DNA from: Lachnospiraceae bacterium
Lineage (GTDB): Bacteria; Bacillota; Clostridia; Lachnospirales; Lachnospiraceae
NCBI GenBank assembly: GCA_017450485.1
Contig: JAFSTN010000008.1
Location: forward strand, 1 to 64,000
Length of the DNA stretch: 64,000 bases
Reading direction: 5' to 3'
Translations under genes and position numbers: made by a program
In this document: piece after piece, positions 30,988-40,416 of the stretch
Position numbering within the stretch: position 1 is the stretch's first letter
Layout of the letters: each line of letters opens with the position of its first letter
The notes under the pieces: generated by a model
The model's database searches: none
Told to the model about the DNA's origin: nothing
The model's input: only the letters and a program-made list of their open reading frames with translations

Positions 30988-31845
30988 TCAGCCTTTAACG
31001 GCACCGCCTGTAACACCTTCTACATAGTATTTCTGCAGGCACATGAAAAGTATGGTCACAGGGATCGCAACCAAAATGCCGCCTGCACAGAACCTCGTGA
31101 AATAGCCCTGATAGTCGTTCGTCCATACCCATCTGGTCATGGCCACGGCTACGTTGAAGCTGGAGTCGTGTCCGAATGCCACGTAGGATGCGAATACATA
31201 ATCACACCAGGGTGCCATGAACGCAACCAGAGCGGTGTAGATGATGATGGGTTTACTCATCGGGATGATCATGGTCAGGAATACTCTGGCCCGGGATGCA
31301 CCGTCTATCATGGCAGCTTCGTCAAGCGCCTTCGGTATCGTATCGAAATACCCTTTGCAGACATAATATCCCATGCCCGAGCTGGCCACCGATACCAGGA
31401 TCAATCCGGGTACGGCACCCGCCTGTGTCAGTCCGAACTGCTTGAGCAGGAAGTACAGGCAGATCATCGTCAGGAAACCGGGAAACATACCGAGGATCAG
31501 CCAGAATCTCATCAGGAATGTACGTCCCGCAAATCTCATTCTGGAGAGTGCGTAGCTCACGCACAAAATGATGACGGTCTGAAGTATCGATACAAATACA
31601 GCTATGATGATGGTATTTTTGTACCATATCAGGAAGTTCGTCTCACCCGACAGGATGAATCTGTAATTATCCAGTGAGAAAGTCTTCGGTATCAGATAAT
31701 TGACCATTCCGCCGTATTCAACAGCCGGATCGTATGATCTGAAGCTCTGAAGCACAAGTCCGAAAAAAGGGAACAGCCATACAATGCTTATGATTATCAG
31801 TACAAGATATGAGATCGCATTTCCTATCATTCTTTTTGTTTTCAT
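30988..31845 (-). CDS. Maltooligosaccharide ABC transporter permease, MalG type
   Basis: 285 residues, six predicted helices. The EAA loop for ATPase docking reads EAAMIDGASRARVFL. Shares a TAATG stop-start with malF. No ATPase gene is in the operon; such systems usually share a general MsmX/MsmK-type ATPase made elsewhere. The substrate is inferred from the amylase beside it. Confidence 0.92.
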   Translation of the reverse strand: MKTKRMIGNAISYLVLIIISIVWLFPFFGLVLQSFRSYDPAVEYGGMVNYLIPKTFSLDNYRFILSGETNFLIWYKNTIIIAVFVSILQTVIILCVSYALSRMRFAGRTFLMRFWLILGMFPGFLTMICLYFLLKQFGLTQAGAVPGLILVSVASSGMGYYVCKGYFDTIPKALDEAAMIDGASRARVFLTMIIPMSKPIIIYTALVAFMAPWCDYVFASYVAFGHDSSFNVAVAMTRWVWTNDYQGYFTRFCAGGILVAIPVTILFMCLQKYYVEGVTGGAVKG

Positions 31846-33224
31846 TATTGGAAGCCCTCCTCATCTTTAACTGACGGAAGCATGTTATATACGACAAGCG
31901 AAGTCACAGCCGTCACTATGAATACCATGATACCGATGACAGCAGCCATGCGGTAGTTGGTATTGTTGACAGTCATCTTATACAGCCATGTGATCAGCAG
32001 GTCTGTGGAACCGGCATTCTCCACGAGCGACATGGACTGCGGTTTACCCTGCGTCAGCAGATATATGACGTTGAAGTTATTCAGGTTGCCCGTAAACTGC
32101 GTAAGCAAAAACGGGCCGGTAACAAAAAGCATATACGGAAGCGTGATCGACTTAAACATCTGCCAGCCGTTCGCACCGTCGATACGGGCACTCTCATAGA
32201 GGTCTTCGGGGATATTCATCAAAAGTCCCGTCGCGATCAGCATCAGATACGGTATGCCGATCCAGATGTTGACAACGATGATCGTGACCCTGGCGAGCAT
32301 CGGATTCGTCCAGAAAGGTATGGGGGAATTGATCCACCCCCATTTGAGAAGATATCCGTTGATAAGTCCGTCATTTGCAAACATCTTCATGACATACAGA
32401 AGGGATACAAACTGCGGAACCGCTATCGTGATGACCAGAATGGTCCTCCACAGTTTCTTGAACTTTATCCCCTTTTTATTGATAAGGATGGCCACTGCCA
32501 TGCCGAGGAAATAGTCTATAAAAGTGGCGAACAGAGCCCATACAAGGGTCCAGGCCAGCACCTTAAAGAATGTCACTCCGAATCCGGAAGATCCGAAAGA
32601 GACCAGATTTCTGAAGTTCTCAAGGCCCACCCATGTAAAAAGGTTCGTCGGAGCCTGATGGTTCTTGTCGTAATTGGTAAATGCCACGCAGACCATGAAG
32701 GCGATGGGAAGGACCGTAAACACGAATACGCCCAGAACAGGGAGTGCGAGCAATGTCTTGTCAAAATTGGAATCCAAAAGAGATAAAACGACCTTCTTAT
32801 TCGAAGGAAGTGTCTTGCCTGCCTTGATCAGTTCTTCCTCGCTGCGGTTCTCCAGTATGTTCATATACCAGACTACTACGAAGAAAAGAATGATAAACAA
32901 GGTCAGCAGACCGAACAGAAGGATCAGGAAGCTGTTATCACCGTACACGGTCTTACGACTGATCTTCTGTGTCTCAACGGTACCGAGAGTAGTTATCTTC
33001 GATACATATTTGTGTCCGAACGTCACCAGATACCAGATAAATCCAGCCTCCATGAGCAGATAGGCGAGTCCCTTGACTATCTGTCCGCGGAGCAGCTGTC
33101 CGAAACCAAGAATCAGATAAGAAACCTTAGTCTTCCAGTCTCCTGTCACGAATGTGCTTCCTACGGTTGCAAACACATTCGTCACGGGAAACCCTGCCGT
33201 TTTCCTGCCTTTGCTTTTACCCAT
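31845..33224 (-). CDS. Maltooligosaccharide ABC transporter permease, MalF type, extended
   Basis: 459 residues. The first 140 or so hold additional membrane helices and a soluble loop before the conserved permease core; the EAA loop is YESARIDGANGWQMF. The length is similar to Gram-positive MalF proteins with extended N-termini. Overlaps malG by one base. Located after malE with a strong hairpin between them. Confidence 0.92.
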   Translation of the reverse strand: MGKSKGRKTAGFPVTNVFATVGSTFVTGDWKTKVSYLILGFGQLLRGQIVKGLAYLLMEAGFIWYLVTFGHKYVSKITTLGTVETQKISRKTVYGDNSFLILLFGLLTLFIILFFVVVWYMNILENRSEEELIKAGKTLPSNKKVVLSLLDSNFDKTLLALPVLGVFVFTVLPIAFMVCVAFTNYDKNHQAPTNLFTWVGLENFRNLVSFGSSGFGVTFFKVLAWTLVWALFATFIDYFLGMAVAILINKKGIKFKKLWRTILVITIAVPQFVSLLYVMKMFANDGLINGYLLKWGWINSPIPFWTNPMLARVTIIVVNIWIGIPYLMLIATGLLMNIPEDLYESARIDGANGWQMFKSITLPYMLFVTGPFLLTQFTGNLNNFNVIYLLTQGKPQSMSLVENAGSTDLLITWLYKMTVNNTNYRMAAVIGIMVFIVTAVTSLVVYNMLPSVKDEEGFQ

Positions 33225-33251
33225 AAGTAACCTCCTTAACCCCCTGATACA

Positions 33252-33283
33252 ATGAGGTCCGGTAGTTGGTTACCGGACCTCAT
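33252..33283 (-). terminator. Hairpin between malE and malF
   Basis: A 13-bp perfect stem (for example GAGGTCCGGTA) with a 6-base loop, not followed by a U-run. Such hairpins usually stabilise the upstream malE message or cut down read-through, giving more binding protein than permease. Confidence 0.65.
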
Positions 33284-33335
33284 CTATCTTTCAATCCGTA
33301 ATCATATTTTAGTACGGACTTGATTCAGAATCAAT

Positions 33336-34682
33336 TTACTGTGCGTAAGAAATGCAGGTATCCTGGAAATCCTGAAGTGCTTTCATCAGATCATCATCGC
33401 TGGATGAAGATGTAAGCTCACCGCTTATGATGCTGTCGCCGAGAGATGTTGCAAGTCCCCAATAATCGCCGGGATACTGTCCCTGAGGAATGGTGAATGC
33501 AAGCTGCTCTGCAAGTGCCGAAAGAGCTACGTCGGACTTAACAGCCTCTGACTGCTGTGCGTTGATGTTGGAAGGACCCCAACCTACTTCGTTGTATCTT
33601 GCCAGCTGTACTTCCTCACCTGCAAGGTAAGCTGCTACAGCGTCGCAAACCATCAGCTTATTCTCATCTTCCTGAGGCTTAACTCCGAGAAGCTTGAAAC
33701 CGCCGAAACCGCTCATCTGATATGACTTGCCGTCAGCGCCCTGGAATGTAGGAAGCTTAGCACATGCGTAGTTGTCACCGAAGAGTTCCTGAGCTGCACC
33801 CGAATCCCATGTACCGTCTACTATAGCTGCTACGTTGGTAGCTTCGCCGATAGCGGAACCGTTCTGGAATGCCTTGGACTCCTTGAGATCGATCATCTTC
33901 TTGAGTGCTATAAGACCGTTGTCGGAAGCATAAGTTACATTAGCTTTGGTGAAGTTACCCTGATCATCTGTATCATAGGTAAGTTCGCAACCTGTAGCGA
34001 AGAAGAATGCTGTCTGATACCATCCGGAGTTGATCTCCATGTAAAGGCTCTTGCCTGCTGCTTCGCAGTCTGCGAGGATGCCCTCAAGAGTGGAAGGATC
34101 GGTAACGACGCTCTTGTCATAGTATAAGAAGTATCCGTTATCGGATGTAAGAGGATATGCGTAAAGAGTGTTTCCTACCGTAGCTGCTGCAACAGAACCT
34201 GCATCGTTCTGTGAAGTAACCATATCTACGTTCTCGGGAGCAACCTCTTCAAGAGCACCTGCTGTAACCAGTCTCGCGATCTGATCCTGAGCGAATGCAT
34301 AGATGTCTGCACCTGCCTCAACGTCTGTGATCATGTTGCCGGCTGCATCGCCCTCGCCTACTGCCTCTACTGTAAAGGTGTAGCCTGAGAACTCTGAATG
34401 ATCGCCTACGAACTTGTCGATCTGAGCCTTAGTAAAGTCTACTACGTTGTCTGCAACCCAAACCTTGATCTCGCCTGTACCGTAATCGATATCTGCGGTA
34501 TCAGCTGCCTCTGTGGTCTCAGCTGCTGCTTCTGTGGTCTCGGCTGCTGCCTCTGTGGTCTCTTCAGCAGCAGTATCAGCTGCAGGTGCTTCTGCGGGAG
34601 CTTCAGCTGCGCCGCCGCAAGCGGTCAGAGACATTGTCATTGCTGCTGTAGCAAGGAGTGCTACCAACTTTTTCATTTTCAT
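33336..34682 (-). CDS. Maltooligosaccharide-binding lipoprotein, MalE type
   Basis: 448 residues. Signal peptide with lipobox LTAC (Cys22), then a low-complexity linker of Ala, Glu and Thr with repeats of ETTEAA (about 26-62), then a bacterial solute-binding protein fold starting GEIKVWVADN. ATG at 34680-34682 with CAGGAGGAGAG upstream. First gene of the operon; its promoter overlaps a putative LacI-type operator. The repetitive linker probably spans the cell wall. Confidence 0.92.
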   Translation of the reverse strand: MKMKKLVALLATAAMTMSLTACGGAAEAPAEAPAADTAAEETTEAAAETTEAAAETTEAADTADIDYGTGEIKVWVADNVVDFTKAQIDKFVGDHSEFSGYTFTVEAVGEGDAAGNMITDVEAGADIYAFAQDQIARLVTAGALEEVAPENVDMVTSQNDAGSVAAATVGNTLYAYPLTSDNGYFLYYDKSVVTDPSTLEGILADCEAAGKSLYMEINSGWYQTAFFFATGCELTYDTDDQGNFTKANVTYASDNGLIALKKMIDLKESKAFQNGSAIGEATNVAAIVDGTWDSGAAQELFGDNYACAKLPTFQGADGKSYQMSGFGGFKLLGVKPQEDENKLMVCDAVAAYLAGEEVQLARYNEVGWGPSNINAQQSEAVKSDVALSALAEQLAFTIPQGQYPGDYWGLATSLGDSIISGELTSSSSDDDLMKALQDFQDTCISYAQ

Positions 34683-34766
34683 ATTCTCTCCTCCTGAATA
34701 TTGTAGGTGTAATAACTACGGGTGCGAAATCTTTCCGGTGGCCCAACAACAGGTTCATGATTTGCG

Positions 34767-34817
34767 CAACCGATTGTCTACATTGGTTAGTGTAACGCTT
34801 GTGAATGTATGTGTCAA
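34767..34817 (-). promoter_or_regulatory. malE promoter with LacI-type operator
   Basis: TTGACA (34812-34817), 17 bases, TACACT (34789-34794). Just after the expected start site is CAATCGGTTG (minus strand; 34767-34776), identical to a site before lacI. Binding here would block transcription of the mal operon. The CAAnCGnTTG symmetry with central CG is typical for the LacI family. Confidence 0.72.
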
Positions 34818-34844
34818 TACTTTTTTCGAATCCGCTCAGTCCCG

Positions 34845-35060
34845 TCACACTTCGAAACTCGTGAACCGCTTATACATATCCTTATAACGGAACCGGATCA
34901 TCTCGTTGTGTTTGAGGACATCTTTTTCCGAACCGGTGTACTGACAGCGTATGCAGTAGTACTCCTTTTTGTCCTTATCATAGAACATATCTATGTCCAG
35001 ATCGCGCAGGAAGCACGACGGACATCTGTAATTCAGTTTGCCTTTTCCAGCCTGAGCCAT
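34845..35060 (-). CDS. Small zinc-ribbon protein
   Basis: 71 residues with two zinc-binding pairs, CPSC and CIRC, separated by a basic/acidic hairpin; likely a one-zinc ribbon. AAGGAGG precedes the ATG by 9 bases. It overlaps the end of the upstream gene by 28 bases and lies before the mal promoter. Function unknown; the C-terminal helix is charged. Confidence 0.7.
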   Translation of the reverse strand: MAQAGKGKLNYRCPSCFLRDLDIDMFYDKDKKEYYCIRCQYTGSEKDVLKHNEMIRFRYKDMYKRFTSFEV

Positions 35061-36886
35061 GTCGACACTACCTCCTTATCCTTGATATCTCCGGTATATC
35101 CCAGCGTAAACATCGGTGAGAATGCATATCCCTCCCTGATGTACCCGGTTGCGCTCCCGTCGCTGCAGCCCATGGATACACGTGTCTCTACGGGCGGGAT
35201 CACGCAGGACACACTGTCCGCACCCTTCATCTCATCTTCACGGCACTTGTATGCGTACTCGATATCCCTGTGTCCCTCGGGGCCATCTATGCTCAGTGTC
35301 AGTGATGTCATATCCTCGGGGTACTCCGTGGTTCCGTAGCATGCCACCATATATTCATTGAGCGTGACTGACGCATCGGGATCGCTCATGGAGAGTATCC
35401 GCCTCTCATAGGTGATCTCTCCGGTATCCTCGGTGAATATGACTCTGGTCTGCAGTTCCACGGTCAGGTCGCTGAATTCGATCTCCACAGGCTTAAGCGT
35501 AAGTATGCGCTTTTTCATACCACCCTCCAGCTTCTCCTCGGAGAACTGTGCGGATGTACGGCAGAGTGCGAGATCCACCTCCTCGCCATTATATATGAGT
35601 TTCGCGGATCTGATGGTTCCCTCTCCGGCGTAGTGTGTAAAGTATCCGGCTCTGTATTTCTCCTGGATCAGGAACGGATAGGATGCATCCTGCACGTGAG
35701 GAGTACCTATGCCCACAGGCCAGTTCAGCTTAGCCGCATACGGACGCAGATCCACGAGTGCACCGCCCTGATACATATTTACGCAGGCTCTCATATACGG
35801 ATCGCAATACCAGAACAGCTGCTTGTCGGAGCCGTAAAGTATATCGCGCCACAGAGCACACTCAGGTTCGGTGTAGGTCTTTTTCTCACGGAAATAATCG
35901 GCAAACTCAGCCATTGTCATATCCTCAAGCTTATGCTCCTTCTTAAGCTTGCCGTAATATGCCATTCCGTCCTCATACGACTTCTTCAACAGCTCGTAAG
36001 GGCACTCCCAGCGTCCCATCTTATTAAGCCATCCGGGGCCGACGAACATCATGTTATATGAGTAGCCATTGTTGTACTTCTGCAGATCGCGGTACTGATC
36101 GATCAGGTTGTAGAGGTACGGATATTCCCAGGTCTTCGTATCATAGATCATTCCGCGCAGCACATTCTGAGGATGTGTGCCGAAGTTCGAGCCGTTGCCG
36201 TCATAGCAGGCTATCAGGTCTCTCGACAGATGCGGTATGGCCACTATCCCTGAGTCCTCTGCTTCGTTTGCCGCAGGTGCGTGGATATTCTGTTTGGAGG
36301 GGATCCAGGGATTCCACGGACCGCCGTCCATCAGGGTATACCATGAGTTGTTACAGGTATGATATGCCTTCGGGCCTTCCTCCCAGCATGTGGCTACCGC
36401 ACACTTGACCGACGGATATTTCTCTTTGATATAGTTCACCAGCTCCGCATCCATATAGTAGGATCCGGTTGACTCCGGCCAGAAACCGAAGATATCGTGG
36501 AACTTGCCGAACACATCATCCACGATCGACTTCTTGTCTTCCATGGAAAACATCCAGATGCAGAAGTCTTTGGTCTTGTATTTCTCGCGGAATTCCTTGC
36601 AAGGCAGCCCCAGCAGAGTCAGTGCGATCTCATCGCCGTACTGCTCGTGATCGGCCTTCGCGATGGCGATGGCTTCCTCGTTGAAAAGGCTCGCATAGGT
36701 CATCTGTATCGTGGTCTTCAACCCGTTCTTATGAGCGGTCTCCTGCTGGAATTTGAAGATGTCAAGGCTCTCGGTGAGCAGTGCCTTGCGGCCGATGTCC
36801 TCGGACTTGCCGTGTCCGGTGACTTTCTCGGCATATTCGGGCACCATCTCCGGACGGTGGATAATATTAACTATGAATTTGTCCAT
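35033..36886 (-). CDS. Unrecognised protein, probably carbohydrate-active
   Basis: 617 residues, no signal peptide, strong CAGGAGGAAAA ribosome site. The first 300 residues look like an (alpha/beta)-barrel of the GH57/deacetylase kind: an early LKTTIQMTYASL strand, a FWPESTGSYYMDAEL block and an HLSRDL block; then an Asp/Tyr/Trp-rich part (about 330-400) and a C-terminal beta-sandwich from about 410. Aromatic content and position between a LacI-type regulator and the mal operon suggest an intracellular oligosaccharide enzyme. I do not recognise the family and cannot name the reaction. Confidence 0.6.
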   Translation of the reverse strand: MDKFIVNIIHRPEMVPEYAEKVTGHGKSEDIGRKALLTESLDIFKFQQETAHKNGLKTTIQMTYASLFNEEAIAIAKADHEQYGDEIALTLLGLPCKEFREKYKTKDFCIWMFSMEDKKSIVDDVFGKFHDIFGFWPESTGSYYMDAELVNYIKEKYPSVKCAVATCWEEGPKAYHTCNNSWYTLMDGGPWNPWIPSKQNIHAPAANEAEDSGIVAIPHLSRDLIACYDGNGSNFGTHPQNVLRGMIYDTKTWEYPYLYNLIDQYRDLQKYNNGYSYNMMFVGPGWLNKMGRWECPYELLKKSYEDGMAYYGKLKKEHKLEDMTMAEFADYFREKKTYTEPECALWRDILYGSDKQLFWYCDPYMRACVNMYQGGALVDLRPYAAKLNWPVGIGTPHVQDASYPFLIQEKYRAGYFTHYAGEGTIRSAKLIYNGEEVDLALCRTSAQFSEEKLEGGMKKRILTLKPVEIEFSDLTVELQTRVIFTEDTGEITYERRILSMSDPDASVTLNEYMVACYGTTEYPEDMTSLTLSIDGPEGHRDIEYAYKCREDEMKGADSVSCVIPPVETRVSMGCSDGSATGYIREGYAFSPMFTLGYTGDIKDKEVVSTWLRLEKAN

Positions 36887-36938
36887 TTTTCCTCCTGTAA
36901 ATGATTAGTTGCAATTGCCGGTTACAGCGTAGATATAA

Positions 36939-37039
36939 TTTGCTTTCAGGGGCGCTCCCGCTCATACTCCGACGTAGCGGATGCTACGTTCGTGAAGTAC
37001 CTCACTTAGCACCGACGTCTCCGGATGCCCTGAAGCAAA
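36939..37039. repeat. Structured intergenic element
   Basis: 101 bases closed by an outer stem TTTGCTTTCAGGG / CCCTGAAGCAAA (12 pairs, one bulge), with an internal perfect 7-bp hairpin ACGTAGC / GCTACGT (36972-36989) and a GTGA / TCAC hairpin. It lies between lacI and the unrecognised gene. GC-rich relative to surrounding intergenic DNA. No second copy is seen in the window. Confidence 0.5.
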
Positions 37040-37115
37040 CCATATCTGCACTGTGCCGGATGTAGATCCACTTCATTCGAGACGGAGAAATCATTTCCGT
37101 GCTACGCACCCCTTC

Positions 37116-38105
37116 TTACATTACCTGTGTGCTCTCCTTCATGAGCACCTCGTAGTTCATGAGGGTCACGGGTTTCACGGGGCGGCCGTCTATCAGGTCG
37201 AACAGTCGCTCGCAGGCCGTCATACCAAGCTTCGCCACGTCGAACTTCAGCGAAGTGACCGAAGGTTTGTTATGATCAAGTATGGATGTGTTGAAGAACG
37301 ACGCAACCTTGATATCCTCGGGTATACTCAGGTTCATCTTCACAAGATTGGTAAGGATCGAGTTGCATATGGAATCGTCCATGCCTATGATGCAGTCCAC
37401 ACGCTGTTCGAGCAGATCCCTCACCGTTTTCTCTATCATATACATGCCGTTCACGTTCATGTGGATCAGACTCTCATCAGGAGTCAGGCCGGCACGGTCA
37501 TAGCCATCCAGGAATCCGTTCAGGCGGTTATTGTTTACCACATAAGTGGAATCACCGCCGATCAGAGCAAGTCTCTTCAACCCTTTGAGGAGCAGCAGAC
37601 TGGTCAGATCGGTACAGCCTCCGCGGTCATTGTTATCTACCTGTATAACGCCTTCCACATCGGTCGATCCGATAGTCACGAAAGGGACCTTTTTCTCCTG
37701 CAGATATGCGATAGCCTTGTCATTCGTATATGTACGTCCGAGCAGAAGCCCGTCCACCTTGCTGTTTTCAACCAGTCTCATCAATCCTGAGATATCGGTT
37801 GCGCTCACCATCGAAATGAATACATCGTAGTCCTTACGCGCCGACATCGTGGTCACACCCCACAGACATGTCTGGAAAAACGGCATATCCACGACATCGG
37901 ATTCATCCGGCATCACGAAACCGATATTCATGGTCCTGGATGTAGCAAGACTCTTCGCTATCGCGCTGGGCTTATAATTCACGTCATTTGCGTAAGCCAT
38001 AACACGCTGTCTGGTCGAGGGCGAGATACGTCCCTTGCCGGAAAGTGCCCTGGATACGGTAGTCTTCGATATATTCAGTTCTCTTGCTATATCATCTATA
38101 GTCAT
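37116..38105 (-). CDS. LacI-family transcriptional regulator
   Basis: 329 residues from the ATG at 38103-38105 (a TTG five codons upstream is rejected because the HTH should start at MTIDDIARE). The HTH (IDDIARELNISKTTVSRALS) and hinge (NYKPSAIAKSLA) precede a periplasmic-binding-type effector domain. Putative operators occur before its own gene and before malE, so it is a likely repressor of starch/malto-oligosaccharide genes and itself. Confidence 0.93.
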   Translation of the reverse strand: MTIDDIARELNISKTTVSRALSGKGRISPSTRQRVMAYANDVNYKPSAIAKSLATSRTMNIGFVMPDESDVVDMPFFQTCLWGVTTMSARKDYDVFISMVSATDISGLMRLVENSKVDGLLLGRTYTNDKAIAYLQEKKVPFVTIGSTDVEGVIQVDNNDRGGCTDLTSLLLLKGLKRLALIGGDSTYVVNNNRLNGFLDGYDRAGLTPDESLIHMNVNGMYMIEKTVRDLLEQRVDCIIGMDDSICNSILTNLVKMNLSIPEDIKVASFFNTSILDHNKPSVTSLKFDVAKLGMTACERLFDLIDGRPVKPVTLMNYEVLMKESTQVM

Positions 38106-38161
38106 AAAACATCCCCGCAAAGATTACAGTAATCTTGCGCCCGGATATCAGGTAATATGCG

Positions 38162-38171
38162 CAATCGGTTG
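38162..38171. promoter_or_regulatory. Putative LacI-type operator before lacI
   Basis: CAATCGGTTG, identical to the element in the malE promoter; 57 bases before the lacI start codon. Suggests autoregulation. Confidence 0.6.
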
Positions 38172-38189
38172 TTCGCATAACCAAAGAAT

Positions 38190-38243
38190 AGCACCCCGAT
38201 GTACCTTCGTCAACACTTAAGTTGAGAATTCCGTCGGGGTGCT
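38190..38243 (-). terminator. Terminator after buk
   Basis: 10-bp perfect stem AGCACCCCGA / TCGGGGTGCT with a 34-base loop that itself contains CAACTTAAGTGTTG; short T-rich tail. It stops ptb-buk before lacI. Confidence 0.6.
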
Positions 38244-38294
38244 GATTGTTTATTGATTATCGATTATCTATCATCGAACTTTGATCATCGGGGA

Positions 38295-39362
38295 TCAATA
38301 CTCTCCGGGCTTCTCCTCGCCGTTCATGACACGTAAGCCGCCCTGAGCGAGAGCCAGCAGCTCATCTTCTCCGGGATATACGGTGAAAGGAGCGATCCAC
38401 TCACAGTTGTCCTTCAGTGCCTGTACCACTACCTTGTCATATGCGATACCGCCGGTCACGATGATCTGATCGACCTTGCCCTGCAGTACGCAGGCCATGG
38501 AGCCGATATCCTTGCTCATCTGCATGATGAATGCATCTCTTGCGAGCTTGGCATCAGCATTGCCCTCGTCAACCATCTTATCGACATCGCGCATGTCATT
38601 GGAACCCACATATGCATTGAAACCGCCGTTACCAACGAGCTTCTTATATACTTCCTTCTCGGTATACTTACCGGAGAAGCACATTTTCACAAGGCTTCCG
38701 ACAGGTACGGCGCCTGCTCTCTCAGGTGAGAAAGCACCGTCTCCGTCAAGTGCGTTGTTGATATCAACCACACGTCCGTGCTTGTGAGGTCCTACGGATA
38801 CACCGCCGCCCATATGTACGACGATCAGGTTCAGATCCTCATACTTCTTGCCGACTTCCGCAGCATATCTTCTGGCTACAGCCTTCTGATTAAGCGCATG
38901 GAAAATGGATACACGGGGAAGCTCCGGTACACCGGAAAGTCTGGAAGCGGGCTCCAGCTCATCCACTACCACGGGATCGACTATATACGAAGGTACTCCG
39001 ATGGAATCACCGATCTCACGGGCCAGAATACCGCCGAGGTTGGATGCATGCTGTCCGCTCACACCTACCTTCAGATCCTCCAGCAGCTTATCGGTTACGG
39101 GATATGTACCGCCGGGGATGGGTTTGAGCATGCCGCCGCGTCCCACCACCACGTTGAAGCTCTTCAAATCGATACCCTTTGACTCCAGGAAGTTCACGAT
39201 GATGTCCTTACGGAAGTCTTTCTGGTCAACGATAGTCTCGTAACGTGCGATCTCCTCGGTGGAGTGACGCAGTGTTTCGTCGAATACCAGATTCTCATCA
39301 TCAAACACACCTATCTTGGTAGATGTCGATCCGGGATTGATTATCAGTGAACGAATTGCCAT
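38295..39362 (-). CDS. buk: Butyrate kinase
   Basis: 355 residues of the acetokinase/Buk fold. Phosphate-binding [11 protein letters not shown] at 8-18, [14 protein letters not shown] and [18 protein letters not shown] are typical for butyrate kinase. Makes ATP and butyrate from butyryl phosphate. AAAGGAGATAAA ribosome site, 44 bases after ptb. The operon is ended by a hairpin. Confidence 0.95.
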   Translation of the reverse strand: MAIRSLIINPGSTSTKIGVFDDENLVFDETLRHSTEEIARYETIVDQKDFRKDIIVNFLESKGIDLKSFNVVVGRGGMLKPIPGGTYPVTDKLLEDLKVGVSGQHASNLGGILAREIGDSIGVPSYIVDPVVVDELEPASRLSGVPELPRVSIFHALNQKAVARRYAAEVGKKYEDLNLIVVHMGGGVSVGPHKHGRVVDINNALDGDGAFSPERAGAVPVGSLVKMCFSGKYTEKEVYKKLVGNGGFNAYVGSNDMRDVDKMVDEGNADAKLARDAFIMQMSKDIGSMACVLQGKVDQIIVTGGIAYDKVVVQALKDNCEWIAPFTVYPGEDELLALAQGGLRVMNGEEKPGEY

Positions 39363-39406
39363 TTTATCTCCTTTCTGTCTGCCGGCCGCTTACAGCGTGC
39401 GGCGGA

Positions 39407-40318
39407 TCACTTCATGCTCTCTGCAACTACTGCTGCCAGAGCGATGGAATTAACCTTGGTCTCGCAGTTATCCGATCTGGATGTCAGGATCACGGGAGCC
39501 TTGGTACCTGTCAGTATATTGCCGTTCTTCATGTCAGCCATGTGTACGATGGCCTTATATACAAGGTTACCTGCATGTATGTCAGGGAAAAGGAGGATGT
39601 CGGCATCGCCTGCAACCTTACGTCCCAAAGCACCCTTTTCTTCAGCTGCTTCCTTGTAGAGTGCGATATCCAAGGACAGCGGGCCGTCAACGATACATCC
39701 CGTGATCTCGCCTTCCTCATTCAGTCTGGTGAGCTCTGCTGCTTCAACCGTAGTGGGCATCTTCTCATTAACCACCTCAACTGCCGCGAGGGGAGCAACC
39801 TTGGGCATCTCTACGCCGCAGGCCTTCGCGATATCCACGGTATACTTGATGATCCACTTCTTATCCTCGAGTGTCGGATAAGGCATGAAAGCCACGTCCG
39901 TCAGGAACAGCAGCCTGTCGATGCCCTTGATCTCGAATACGCATACATGAGAAAGAGGCGAACCGGTACGCAGTCCCACTTCCTTATCAAGCACGCTCTT
40001 TAAGAAGGTCTTCGTATCCAACAGACCCTTCATATACATATCTGCTTTTCCGTCGTGAACCAGTGATACAGCCTTAAGAGATGCAGCTACGGTATCCTTC
40101 TCATCGATGATCTCATACTCATCCATGTTCATACCGAGCTCGGCACCTATCGCACGTATCTGATCCTCATCACCTACCAGTATGGAATCGGCGATGTTAC
40201 GCTCCTTAGCGGCCTTCACTGCTTCCAGTACGGCCTTGTCCTGTGCACATGCTACGGACAGCTTCTTTTTGCTGCATTTCTCTACCCGGGAAAGCAGATC
40301 TTCAAAACTTTTGCTCAT
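39407..40318 (-). CDS. ptb: Phosphate butyryltransferase
   Basis: 303 residues from the ATG at 40316-40318 (TCAGGAGGATGAC); a longer reading has no ribosome site. PTA/PTB fold with conserved VGDEDQIR and DADILLFPDIHAGN blocks. Converts butyryl-CoA and phosphate to butyryl phosphate. With buk this gives butyrate by the kinase route rather than by butyryl-CoA:acetate transferase, a route used by a minority of gut Lachnospiraceae. Confidence 0.94.
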   Translation of the reverse strand: MSKSFEDLLSRVEKCSKKKLSVACAQDKAVLEAVKAAKERNIADSILVGDEDQIRAIGAELGMNMDEYEIIDEKDTVAASLKAVSLVHDGKADMYMKGLLDTKTFLKSVLDKEVGLRTGSPLSHVCVFEIKGIDRLLFLTDVAFMPYPTLEDKKWIIKYTVDIAKACGVEMPKVAPLAAVEVVNEKMPTTVEAAELTRLNEEGEITGCIVDGPLSLDIALYKEAAEEKGALGRKVAGDADILLFPDIHAGNLVYKAIVHMADMKNGNILTGTKAPVILTSRSDNCETKVNSIALAAVVAESMK

Positions 40319-40358
40319 GTCATCCTCCTGAAAAATAAAATTAAAACCGAACTCTTTG

Positions 40359-40387
40359 ATTATATCCCTAACGGGGTGGCTATTCAA
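40359..40387 (-). promoter_or_regulatory. ptb-buk promoter
   Basis: TTGAAT (40382-40387), 17 bases, TATAAT (40359-40364). Its -35 overlaps the -35 of the plus-strand promoter for the next gene. Confidence 0.75.
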
Positions 40388-40409
40388 GTTACCGGCTATA
40401 GTTTATAAT
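40381..40409 (+). promoter_or_regulatory. Promoter for glycan cluster gene, predicted leaderless
   Basis: TATTCA (40381-40386), 17 bases, TATAAT (40404-40409); ATG 7 bases later. The -10 is perfect, the -35 weak. Overlaps the ptb promoter on the other strand. Confidence 0.55.
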
Positions 40410-40416
40410 CGGGGTT

